Source: an uncultured Bacteroides sp. | GTDB taxonomy: Bacteria > Bacteroidota > Bacteroidia > Bacteroidales > Bacteroidaceae | Direction: 5' to 3' | Assembly: GCA_905203765.1 (NCBI GenBank) | Contig: CAJKXC010000058.1 | Span: forward strand, 1-15,998 | DNA: 15,998 nucleotides | Shown here: piece after piece, positions 1 to 5,882 of the stretch | Position numbering within the stretch: the first letter of the stretch is position 1 | Layout: each line of letters starts with the position of its first letter | Position numbers and translations under genes: made by a program | Notes under the pieces: generated by a model | Told to the model about the DNA's origin: nothing | Database searches by the model: none | The model's input: only the letters and a program-made list of their open reading frames with translations

Positions 1-163
1 TTGTATCTTTGAACCCGTGAGATAGGCAGACAAACAGCGGACAAAGCCGGACAAAAGCGTTAATAAAAATCGTTACTGTTTCGTTACCTATTTGAAATAT
101 TGGAAAATAAAAGACTGATTTATAGGCGGTTGGGTGTTTGGGTTCAGTACCCTGTCTCTCCGC
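1..163. other. Probable attachment-site junction of an integrated element (tRNA-Ser 3'-end core)
   Basis: This stretch has no ATG-started ORF on either strand. Seen: three GACAAA boxes spaced 10-11 bp apart (about 29-56), two CGTTAC boxes 11 bp apart (about 70-86), and then CCTGTCTCTCCGC at 151-163. From memory, this 13-mer matches the 3' end of Bacteroides tRNA-Ser genes. Bases 140-152 (GGGTTC, four altered bases, CCC) also resemble the T-arm of such a tRNA, but no GGAGAG acceptor partner lies about 85 bp upstream, so this is not a working tRNA. Known: NBU2-type elements integrate at the 3' end of tRNA-Ser using a 13-bp core, and integrases bind short helically phased arm repeats. Inferred: this is one end of an element lying to the left, or the scar of one. 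Confidence 0.5.
4..11 (+). promoter_or_regulatory. Possible Bacteroides -7 promoter box
   Basis: TATCTTTG matches TAnnTTTG exactly. The -33 element would fall outside the window. No ORF follows, and the next clear signal on this strand is the terminator at 192-238. Confidence 0.3.
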
Positions 164-191
164 GAAGTTGTTGTAAATCAGTGACTTAAGG

Positions 192-238
192 AACTACCCA
201 ACTTTACATTTAATAATGTGAAGTTGGGTAGTTTTTTT
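192..238 (+). terminator. Rho-independent terminator
   Basis: AACTACCCAACTT (192-204) pairs perfectly with 221-233. A G-U pair and ACAT/ATGT extend the stem to about 18 bp around a 6-base loop (210-215), and a run of seven T ends at 238. It sits 29 bp past the tRNA-Ser-like core, so it may be the terminator of the original target tRNA gene. Read from the other strand it has a poorer T tract, but it also lies just beyond the 3' end of the HU-like gene. Confidence 0.85.
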
Positions 239-266
239 ATTTATGTCTTTAACTGTGATTCTTTCT

Positions 267-665
267 TTATATTTCATCCACATCTATCCATTCCATCCTC
301 GGATCTACGAGCGTCCGTTCCGTCACCTGTTTGCGCTGTCCACGGCTGTATTCGGGTATGAAGCGCACTTGCACGGATGTAATCTGTGCCGGATTTACTT
401 CTTCGGGCGTGTCTACGCCTCGTCCGTTCGCCTGGCAGGTGCAGTAGAACGTACCCACACCCATCAGTTTCACCGACCGTCCGGCGCTCATCATGTCCGC
501 CAGTACGTCGCCCAGATTAGCCAATACGGCATATGTGTCTCCCCGGCTTACGGTGGAGATTAACGATAATCGGGCGGCAACGTCGTCCGTTGTATAAGGC
601 CGCCCTTCTGTGATAGCTCGGGGATACCACTTCCCATTCAGTTTCTGTTTTTTGTAAAATGCCAT
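267..665 (-). CDS. HU/HIG-family DNA-binding protein (DNABII type)
   Basis: A 132-residue protein beginning MAFYKKQKLNGKWYPRAI. Seen: this opening, the central VSRGDTYAVLANLGDVLADM helices and the VKLMGVGTFYC turn are typical of the Bacteroidetes branch of HU-like proteins with an atypical N-terminus (HU domain, HIG class). Residues after about 105 form a short charged tail. Family role: small dimeric proteins that bend or coat DNA; a specific target cannot be read from sequence. Start choice: the frame stays open to 800, but AGGAGA lies 9 bases before the ATG at 663-665, and the extra N-terminal residues would be translated from the upstream repeats, so the short form is preferred. The gene stands alone, next to a probable element junction on one side and a 22-bp repeat array on the other. 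It may be an accessory paralogue rather than the main chromosomal HU. Confidence 0.85.
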   Translation of the reverse strand: MAFYKKQKLNGKWYPRAITEGRPYTTDDVAARLSLISTVSRGDTYAVLANLGDVLADMMSAGRSVKLMGVGTFYCTCQANGRGVDTPEEVNPAQITSVQVRFIPEYSRGQRKQVTERTLVDPRMEWIDVDEI

Positions 666-674
666 AACTTGTTT

Positions 675-680
675 TCTCCT
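675..680 (-). promoter_or_regulatory. Ribosome binding site that sets the HU-like gene start
   Basis: On the minus strand AGGAGA lies 9 bases before the ATG at 665. Strong Shine-Dalgarno sequences are uncommon in Bacteroides, so it is good evidence for the 132-residue form. Confidence 0.7.
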
Positions 681-765
681 TTTATAATTAGTGAGCCATG
701 CCGATATTCTGACTAAGCCCGATTGACTCCGTAGCTGTGTCTGGCCGATGCCAGGACTCAGTATA

Positions 766-853
766 AAATCATCCCCAATGATTATATAAATCATCCCCAA
801 TGATTATGGAAATCATCCCGGATGATTATAGGCATCATCCCCAATGATTCTTA
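766..853. repeat. Four 22-bp tandem repeats, each nearly palindromic
   Basis: Units start at 766, 788, 810 and 832, exactly 22 bp apart. Units 1 and 2 share AATCATCCCCAATGATT. Unit 3 has CCCGG in the centre, making a nearly perfect dyad. Unit 4 differs in its flanks. Each has ATCAT/ATGAT half-sites. The array ends about 100 bp before the HU-like start, and the 22-bp period (two helical turns) would place all dyads on the same face of DNA. As minus-strand RNA each unit could fold into a 6-bp hairpin with a G-rich loop. Two readings are possible: an operator array, or a hairpin array in the HU leader. Confidence 0.85.
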
Positions 854-862
854 TCCGAGTCG

Positions 863-870
863 TAAAGATA
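863..870 (-). promoter_or_regulatory. Weak candidate -7 box for the HU-like gene
   Basis: On the minus strand TATCTTTA differs from TAnnTTTG at the last base, and no clear -33 TTTG is present. If used, transcription would start near 856, putting all four 22-bp repeats in the 5' leader. This is a weak call. Confidence 0.25.
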
Positions 871-1063
871 GCACAATTAACTCATATAGTAAGCATGGCT
901 GAGTCCATAATTTTCCTTACTTTTGAATAACATAACTAATAGGGTATTCCGACGGTTGATGAGGAAATTGAAAAAAAGTTCTCTGATTGATGTCAGTATT
1001 TTGTAGGATGACAGACTAAACTATCAGAAGAAACAAAATAATGAACTTATTAAGAACAAGAAC
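871..1063. other. Intergenic region before the DUF417 gene
   Basis: AT-rich spacer between the repeat array and the rightward genes. No exact TAnnTTTG box is found for the DUF417 gene; the nearest is GTATTTTG ending at 1003, followed by TAGGA. The resulting TTTGTAGGA at 1000-1008 recurs at 2656-2664 in front of the sigma factor gene. An 8-codon ORF (1041-1067) ends in an ATGA overlap with the ATG at 1064. Nothing else is recognised here. Confidence 0.4.
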
Positions 1064-1528
1064 ATGAAATCAATTATCAGTTACATTGTCAGCCCATTCC
1101 CACAACTTGCACGTTTGGGCTATTACATTTCACTTTTAAGTATCGTGCTTATTATGTTGTGGATTGGCTTTTTCAAATTTACACCTACTGAAGCGGCTGG
1201 TATCAAGCCATTGGTGGAGAATCATTTTCTGCTATTCTGGCTGTACGACGTATTGAGTGTGCAGCAAGTATCCAATCTGTTCGGAGTAATCGAAATGACT
1301 ACGGGGCTGCTGCTGCTTTTTAGTCTGAAGTACGACGTCTTGAGACCATTTGCGGCTCTTTGCCTTATCGCAACGTTTTTGATAACCTTCAGTTTCCTAT
1401 TTACTACCCCCGGAATGTGGAATATAGTAGATGGAGTGCCAACTACGAACTTTATGATTCTGAAAGACATTCCTATGTTAGGACTGGGTTTTATGTACCT
1501 TCGTCCTTCACCTTATTCACTAACATAA
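1064..1528 (+). CDS. YkgB/DUF417 family inner-membrane protein (RclC-like)
   Basis: A 154-residue, very hydrophobic protein with about four membrane segments (roughly 18-40, 65-88, 92-114 and 130-148). Seen: MLWIGFFKFTPTEAAGIKPLVENH near the N-terminus, then GVIEMTTGLLLL, TFSFLFTTPGMW and LKDIPMLGLG. These match in order the conserved blocks of E. coli YkgB (RclC) as I recall it. The protein is about 40 residues shorter because the loop after the first membrane segment lacks the E. coli insert. Known: rclC belongs to the reactive-chlorine resistance genes rclABC, and its biochemical role is not settled. Context: the exported MsrA-MsrB gene starts 14 bp downstream, so the two are very likely co-transcribed, supporting a role in oxidant defence. 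Family confidence is good; function is inferred. Confidence 0.8.
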   Translation: MKSIISYIVSPFPQLARLGYYISLLSIVLIMLWIGFFKFTPTEAAGIKPLVENHFLLFWLYDVLSVQQVSNLFGVIEMTTGLLLLFSLKYDVLRPFAALCLIATFLITFSFLFTTPGMWNIVDGVPTTNFMILKDIPMLGLGFMYLRPSPYSLT

Positions 1529-1542
1529 AAAAAGAAAGATAT

Positions 1543-2640
1543 ATGAAAACTATTATTTTGACTATTGCGTTGCTTACATATGTTGGACTGGCAACTGCGC
1601 AAGAAACAATGAGCGGACAGCTCTCTAAAAATACGAATATGAGTGATGTAAAAGAAATCTATTTTGCAGGCGGATGTTTCTGGGGAACAGAACATTTCAT
1701 GAAGCAGATTAATGGCGTTGTCCATACACAAGTGGGCTACGCCAATGGGAAAATGAGTATCAAGAATCCTACTTACGAGCAGGTTTGCAGCGACGACACC
1801 GGATTTGCCGAGACAGTGAAGGTGAGTTATAACCCGCAACAGGCTGACTTGAAGTTGTTGATAGACCTTTTCTTTAAGACCATCGACCCGACGACTCTCA
1901 ACCGGCAGGGCAATGACCGGGGAACGCAGTATCGCACCGGCATCTATTATGCCGATGAAGCGGACCGGGCTCTTATCAAACAGGCGGTGGCGGTTTTGGC
2001 AAAACAGTATACCAAACCGGTTGTGGTGGAAGTGGGACCGATAAGGAATTTCTATCCCGCCGAGGACTATCACCAGGATTATTTGGATAAACATCCGAAC
2101 GGCTACTGCCATATCAGCCCCGAATTGTTTGATATGGCGAAGAAAGCCAATATGAAGAGTGAAACGGTCGCGGGCGCTTCTGCCTCTCAAAAGAAATACC
2201 GGAAACCGGATGAGGCCACATTGCACGCCACGCTGACCGCCGAACAGTATGCAGTGACGCAAAAAAGTGCAACCGAAAGAGCCTTCCAGAATGAATATTG
2301 GGATGAGAAGCGCGAAGGGATATACGTGGACATAACTACCGGTGAGCCTCTGTTCGTCTCGACCGATAAGTTTGATTCCGGTTGTGGCTGGCCCAGTTTC
2401 TCGAAGCCCATAGACAAGAGCCTGGTTTTGGAAAAGACGGATAACTCTTACGGCATGCAGCGGACAGAGGTACGCAGCAAGACCGGAGACGCACATCTGG
2501 GACACGTGTTCGATGATGGCCCGGCAGATAAAGGCGGATTGCGCTATTGCATCAACAGTGCATCGCTGAGGTTTATTCCGAAGGAAAAGATGAAAGAAGA
2601 AGGATATGGCGATTATCTTTCGCTACTTGATAAGAAATAA
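1543..2640 (+). CDS. msrAB: Exported methionine sulfoxide reductase MsrA-MsrB fusion
   Basis: A 365-residue fusion enzyme that reduces both the S (MsrA) and R (MsrB) forms of methionine sulfoxide. Seen: a signal peptide (MKTIILTIALLTYVGLATAQ), then MsrA with the catalytic motif GCFWG (Cys45), YEQVCSDDTGFAE and GNDRGTQYRTGIYY. MsrB follows from about residue 225 with GCGWPSF (about 280), HLGHVFDDGP and the catalytic RYCINSASLRFIP (Cys336). The two CxxC zinc pairs of many MsrB proteins are absent (VRSKTGDAHLGH replaces CxxC), as in other MsrAB fusions. The signal peptide implies repair of envelope proteins. Start: the ATG at 1543 is preferred over the upstream in-frame ATG at 1360, since it gives a clean signal peptide and avoids overlapping the DUF417 gene, whose stop is 14 bp upstream. 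Confidence 0.95.
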   Translation: MKTIILTIALLTYVGLATAQETMSGQLSKNTNMSDVKEIYFAGGCFWGTEHFMKQINGVVHTQVGYANGKMSIKNPTYEQVCSDDTGFAETVKVSYNPQQADLKLLIDLFFKTIDPTTLNRQGNDRGTQYRTGIYYADEADRALIKQAVAVLAKQYTKPVVVEVGPIRNFYPAEDYHQDYLDKHPNGYCHISPELFDMAKKANMKSETVAGASASQKKYRKPDEATLHATLTAEQYAVTQKSATERAFQNEYWDEKREGIYVDITTGEPLFVSTDKFDSGCGWPSFSKPIDKSLVLEKTDNSYGMQRTEVRSKTGDAHLGHVFDDGPADKGGLRYCINSASLRFIPKEKMKEEGYGDYLSLLDKK

Positions 2641-2659
2641 TGAAAAAAGACTATCTTTG
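2627..2659 (+). promoter_or_regulatory. Probable promoter of the sigma factor gene
   Basis: TATCTTTG at 2652-2659 matches TAnnTTTG. TTG at 2627-2629, inside the end of msrAB, is a candidate -33 with 22 bp between, slightly longer than usual. AGGAG follows at 2661-2665, and transcription would begin only about 20 bases before the ATG at 2682. The sigma gene could therefore be transcribed both from here and by read-through from msrAB. Confidence 0.5.
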
Positions 2660-2681
2660 TAGGAGATAAAACGATGAGCGT

Positions 2682-3257
2682 ATGCAGCAAAATGAAATCT
2701 CCACATCGGTTTTCGAGTTGGAAAGTTGGATAGATGACTATTCACAAGTCCTGTTGGAACGGGCATATTATATGCTTTCTGATAAAGAAGATGCCAAAGA
2801 TGTGGTTCAAGAGGTTTTCTTTTCCGCTTACAAAAGCAGGGATTCGTTTCAAGGAAAGAGTTCGCCGTTAACCTGGCTGACGGGTATCTTGCATCACAAA
2901 GTAGCCGATATATATAAGAAACGGTATAATGGAAGTGCTCCGTCATTCTCTTTCGATGCGTTTTTTGATAGACATGGCGAATGGATTGAACCCGATGTGG
3001 CGGACCCTTGGGAAGAGGACGAGTTTGCAGTAAGTGCACTGTTGAACAATGACAGTTTTTATGAGGTATTCAATCGATGCCTTGAAAATCTGCCCCGGCA
3101 ATGGTTGATTGTAGTCAATAAATGCTATCTCCAGGAACAAAAGGCAGCCGATATATGCCGTGAGTTGAATCTATCGGCTGCCAATTACTGGAAACTATTG
3201 CAGCGCAGCCGTCTTCAGTTGAGGAAATGTATTGATGTTCATTGGTTTAAATCGTAG
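2682..3257 (+). CDS. Sigma-70 family RNA polymerase sigma factor (ECF-like)
   Basis: A 191-residue sigma factor. Seen: region 2 at about residues 18-82, with DAKDVVQEVFFSAYKSRDSF and the promoter-melting segment SSPLTWLTGILHHKVADIYKKR; a variable linker rich in acidic and aromatic residues; region 4 at about 130-185, with LENLPRQWLIVVNKCYL and a helix-turn-helix (AADICRELNLSAANYWKLLQRSRLQLRKCI). There is no region 1 or 3, as expected for an ECF-type factor. A small Cys/His protein that looks like an anti-sigma factor begins 6 bp downstream. Being directly after msrAB suggests control of oxidant-response genes, possibly including the DUF417-msrAB pair. The promoter it recognises cannot be deduced. 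Confidence 0.9.
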   Translation: MQQNEISTSVFELESWIDDYSQVLLERAYYMLSDKEDAKDVVQEVFFSAYKSRDSFQGKSSPLTWLTGILHHKVADIYKKRYNGSAPSFSFDAFFDRHGEWIEPDVADPWEEDEFAVSALLNNDSFYEVFNRCLENLPRQWLIVVNKCYLQEQKAADICRELNLSAANYWKLLQRSRLQLRKCIDVHWFKS

Positions 3258-3263
3258 GTAGAA

Positions 3264-3539
3264 ATGCTAAAAGAGTTTATACATATATTTACGCTTTCGT
3301 GCAAGCAAGCTACATATTTAATAGAAAAGCGTATTCATGTTCCTCTGTCCATGACGGAGAGGATTCGTTTGGCTATTCATCTTTCGCTTTGTAAACTGTG
3401 CCGTGCATACGATGCAAAGGCTGTCTTTCTGGATCGCCTGATGAAGAAGGGGGCTGGGGAGAAGATTTGCAACTGCCGGTTTAAAGAGGATGAAGTGGAA
3501 CGGTTCAAGACAGACCTGAAAGAAAAAATAACCGGGTGA
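3264..3539 (+). CDS. Small ZAS-like zinc-binding protein, probable anti-sigma factor
   Basis: A 91-residue protein starting 6 bp after the sigma factor stop. Seen: an N-terminal helical segment with Cys13 followed by HLSLCKLC, so His39, Cys43 and Cys46 fit the H-x3-C-x2-C motif of ZAS anti-sigma factors. There is no membrane segment, so it should be cytoplasmic. Known: in ZAS proteins such as RsrA, oxidation of the zinc-bound cysteines releases the sigma factor. Here the motif, size and position all fit, but the rest of the sequence is not recognised. Two further cysteines (CNC near 69-71) lie towards the C-terminus. Role inferred; it could instead be a small zinc protein that tunes the sigma factor in another way. 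Confidence 0.7.
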   Translation: MLKEFIHIFTLSCKQATYLIEKRIHVPLSMTERIRLAIHLSLCKLCRAYDAKAVFLDRLMKKGAGEKICNCRFKEDEVERFKTDLKEKITG

Positions 3540-3589
3540 CGGAACAGAATTCCCGCCTGATAATCTAATAACTTAAAACAACACGTATT

Positions 3590-5092
3590 ATGAATCAAGA
3601 ACTGGCAATGAGCCCCAATCTGTTGGTGGCTGACCTTCAGAAACCGGCTTCCGAATTTACGAAAGCGGACATTATTTCTTATATCGAGAAGAATGACATT
3701 CAGATGGTGAACTTCATGTATCCCGCTGCAGACGGGCGGTTGAAAACATTGAACTTTGTCATCAATAATGCTGCCTATCTCGATGCCATACTTACTTGCG
3801 GCGAACGGGTGGACGGTTCGAGTTTGTTCCCGTTTATCGAGGCGGGCAGCAGCGACTTGTATGTAGTGCCTCGCTTCCGCACGGCGTTCGTCGATCCGTT
3901 TGCCGACCAGCCTACACTCGCCATGCTCTGTTCTTTCTTTAATAAGGATGGCGAACCGCTGGAAAGTTCGCCGGAATATACTTTGCACAAGGCCTGTCGG
4001 GCGTTTACCGATGTAACGGGCATGGAGTTCCAGGCAATGGGCGAGTTGGAGTATTATGTTATCTCCGAGAACGACGGTCTGTTCCCTGCCACTGACCAGC
4101 GCGGATACCATGAGTCGGCTCCTTATGCCAAATTCAATCAATTCCGTACGGAATGTATGTCGTATATTGCGCAGGCGGGCGGACAGATAAAGTATGGCCA
4201 TTCCGAAGTGGGCAACTTTACGCTCGATGGCAAAATCTATGAGCAGAATGAAATAGAGTTCCTGCCCGTACGTGCCGAGAATGCTGCCGACCAGCTGATG
4301 ATAGCCAAGTGGGTGATTCGTAATCTGGCGCACGAGTATGGGTACAACATTACTTTCGCTCCGAAGATTACAGCCGGCAAGGCAGGTTCGGGGCTTCATA
4401 TCCACATGCGTATTATGAAGGACGGTCACAATCAGATGTTGCAGGACGGCGTACTTTCGGAAACAGCCCGTAAGGCGATTGCGGGAATGATGCAGCTGGC
4501 ACCTTCTATCACAGCCTTCGGCAATACGAACCCTACCTCTTATTTCCGTCTTGTTCCCCATCAGGAAGCGCCTACCAATATTTGCTGGGGCGACCGCAAC
4601 CGCTCTGTGCTGGTGCGTGTTCCGCTTGGCTGGTCGGCAAAAACGGATATGTGCATGCTTGCCAATCCGCTGGAAGGTCCGAGCCACTATGACACTACGC
4701 AGAAGCAGACGGTAGAGATGCGTTCGCCGGACGGTTCGGCAGACTTGTACCAGTTGATAGCCGGTCTGGCTGTGGCATGCCGTCATGGCTTCGAGATAGA
4801 CAATGCCCTGGCCATTGCCGAGAAAACATACGTTAATGTAAATATCCATAAGAAAGAAAATGAAAATAAGTTGAAACAACTGGAACAACTTCCCGATAGT
4901 TGTGTTTCTTCTGCTGACTGCCTGGAAAAACAACGCGCTATATTTGAACAATACCGGGTATTCAGTCCTGCAATGATTGACGGTATTCTTGCCAAACTGC
5001 GCTCTTACGACGACAGGACGCTCCGTAGCGATATACAGGATAATCCGGAAGAGATGTTGAAGTTAGTCGAGAAATATTTCCATTGCGGATAA
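3590..5092 (+). CDS. glnA: Glutamine synthetase (GSI-like)
   Basis: A 500-residue protein of the glutamine synthetase family, which makes glutamine from glutamate, ammonia and ATP in the cytoplasm. Seen: beta-Grasp N-terminal part (about 30-125), GELEYYV (151-157) and EQNEIEF (218-224) with metal-binding Glu residues, GSGLHIHM (266-273), the NPTSYFRLVP block (314-323), WGDRNRSVLVRVP (333-345) and VEMRSPDGSADLY (375-387). The C-terminal tail carries no NLYDLP-type adenylylation site, so control by GlnE-type modification is unlikely. Length is slightly above the usual ~470 of GSI and far below the ~730 of GSIII, the other common form in Bacteroides. It could also act on another amine, as some GS-like ligases do. 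It begins 50 bp after the anti-sigma-like gene with no terminator between. Confidence 0.88.
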   Translation: MNQELAMSPNLLVADLQKPASEFTKADIISYIEKNDIQMVNFMYPAADGRLKTLNFVINNAAYLDAILTCGERVDGSSLFPFIEAGSSDLYVVPRFRTAFVDPFADQPTLAMLCSFFNKDGEPLESSPEYTLHKACRAFTDVTGMEFQAMGELEYYVISENDGLFPATDQRGYHESAPYAKFNQFRTECMSYIAQAGGQIKYGHSEVGNFTLDGKIYEQNEIEFLPVRAENAADQLMIAKWVIRNLAHEYGYNITFAPKITAGKAGSGLHIHMRIMKDGHNQMLQDGVLSETARKAIAGMMQLAPSITAFGNTNPTSYFRLVPHQEAPTNICWGDRNRSVLVRVPLGWSAKTDMCMLANPLEGPSHYDTTQKQTVEMRSPDGSADLYQLIAGLAVACRHGFEIDNALAIAEKTYVNVNIHKKENENKLKQLEQLPDSCVSSADCLEKQRAIFEQYRVFSPAMIDGILAKLRSYDDRTLRSDIQDNPEEMLKLVEKYFHCG

Positions 5093-5138
5093 GCGCTAAG
5101 GTTAATGATATTGAAAATATAAATGTCCTAATGATGTT

Positions 5139-5882
5139 ATGAAAGAGAATAAGTATGATGATGAAACCTTCTTTGAGAAGTACAGCCGGATGGCGCGTTC
5201 TCAGGAAGGACTGAAAGGAGCGGGGGAATGGCGTACGCTGCAAGCTATGTTACCGGACTTTCGGGGAAAGCGTGTGCTGGACCTGGGATGCGGGTATGGA
5301 TGGCATTGCCGTTATGCGGCGGAACATGGTGCGGCATCTGTCCTGGGTGTGGATATTTCTCATAAAATGCTGGAAGAAGCGCAAATCAGGAATTCTGCGC
5401 CTCAGATTTCCTATCGGTGTGCAGCTTTGGAAGATCTGGAATACCCGCCTCAAGCGTATGATGTTGTCATCAGCTCTTTGACTTTTCATTATATTCAGGA
5501 TTTTTCTCTTATCTGCTATAAGGTCTATCTGACTTTGACGGATGGGGGGCATTTTGTTTTCTCGGTGGAGCATCCGGTATTTACCGCTTATGGCAATCAG
5601 GATTGGCATCGTGATGAGCAGGGCAATGCCATGCACTGGCCTGTCGATAATTACTACGTCGAGGGGAAGCGGGAAGCCGTATTCCTGGGAGAGCCTGTCG
5701 TGAAGTATCACCGGACACTTACCACCTACATCAACGACCTTACGGCTGCCGGTTTCAGCATTGTAGATCTGAAAGAGCCGCAGCCCGATCAGGAAATGCT
5801 GGATACCATTCCCGGTATGAAAGACGAACTGCGCCGTCCTATGATGCTGATTATTTCGGCCGTCAAAGGGACGACGCTTTAA
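5139..5882 (+). CDS. Class I SAM-dependent methyltransferase
   Basis: A 247-residue protein with a single Rossmann-type methyltransferase domain. Seen: motif I VLDLGCGYG (46-54) for SAM binding, the acidic end of strand 2 in LGVDIS (Asp72), then YDVVISSLTFHYI as the motif IV region and GGHFVFSVEHPVF after it. The pattern is of the UbiE/Methyltransf_11 type. The C-terminal part (about 150-240, with YHRTLTTYINDLTAAGFSI) resembles the cap region of small-molecule methyltransferases. The substrate cannot be read from sequence. It starts 46 bp after glnA, and its last 20 bp overlap the 3' end of the radical SAM gene on the other strand. Confidence 0.88.
   Translation: MKENKYDDETFFEKYSRMARSQEGLKGAGEWRTLQAMLPDFRGKRVLDLGCGYGWHCRYAAEHGAASVLGVDISHKMLEEAQIRNSAPQISYRCAALEDLEYPPQAYDVVISSLTFHYIQDFSLICYKVYLTLTDGGHFVFSVEHPVFTAYGNQDWHRDEQGNAMHWPVDNYYVEGKREAVFLGEPVVKYHRTLTTYINDLTAAGFSIVDLKEPQPDQEMLDTIPGMKDELRRPMMLIISAVKGTTL

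Noticed and set aside
130..163. A functional tRNA-Ser gene
   Set aside because: Only the 3' end and a damaged T-arm are present; no 5' acceptor strand lies at the right distance.
666..800. 45-residue N-terminal extension of the HU-like protein
   Set aside because: It would be translated through the tandem repeats, while the ATG at 665 has a strong ribosome binding site and matches the family start.
766..853. CRISPR array
   Set aside because: The units are contiguous 22-bp tandem repeats with no unique spacers, and no cas genes are present.
1360..1542. 61-residue N-terminal extension of MsrAB
   Set aside because: It overlaps the DUF417 gene and hides the signal peptide that begins at 1543.
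1513..2505. 330-codon open frame on the minus strand
   Set aside because: It is antisense to msrAB, whose catalytic motifs are intact; no domain is recognised in the antisense product.
3377..4951. 524-codon open frame on the minus strand
   Set aside because: It lies antisense to glutamine synthetase, has no recognisable domain, and its composition is that of a reverse-strand shadow.
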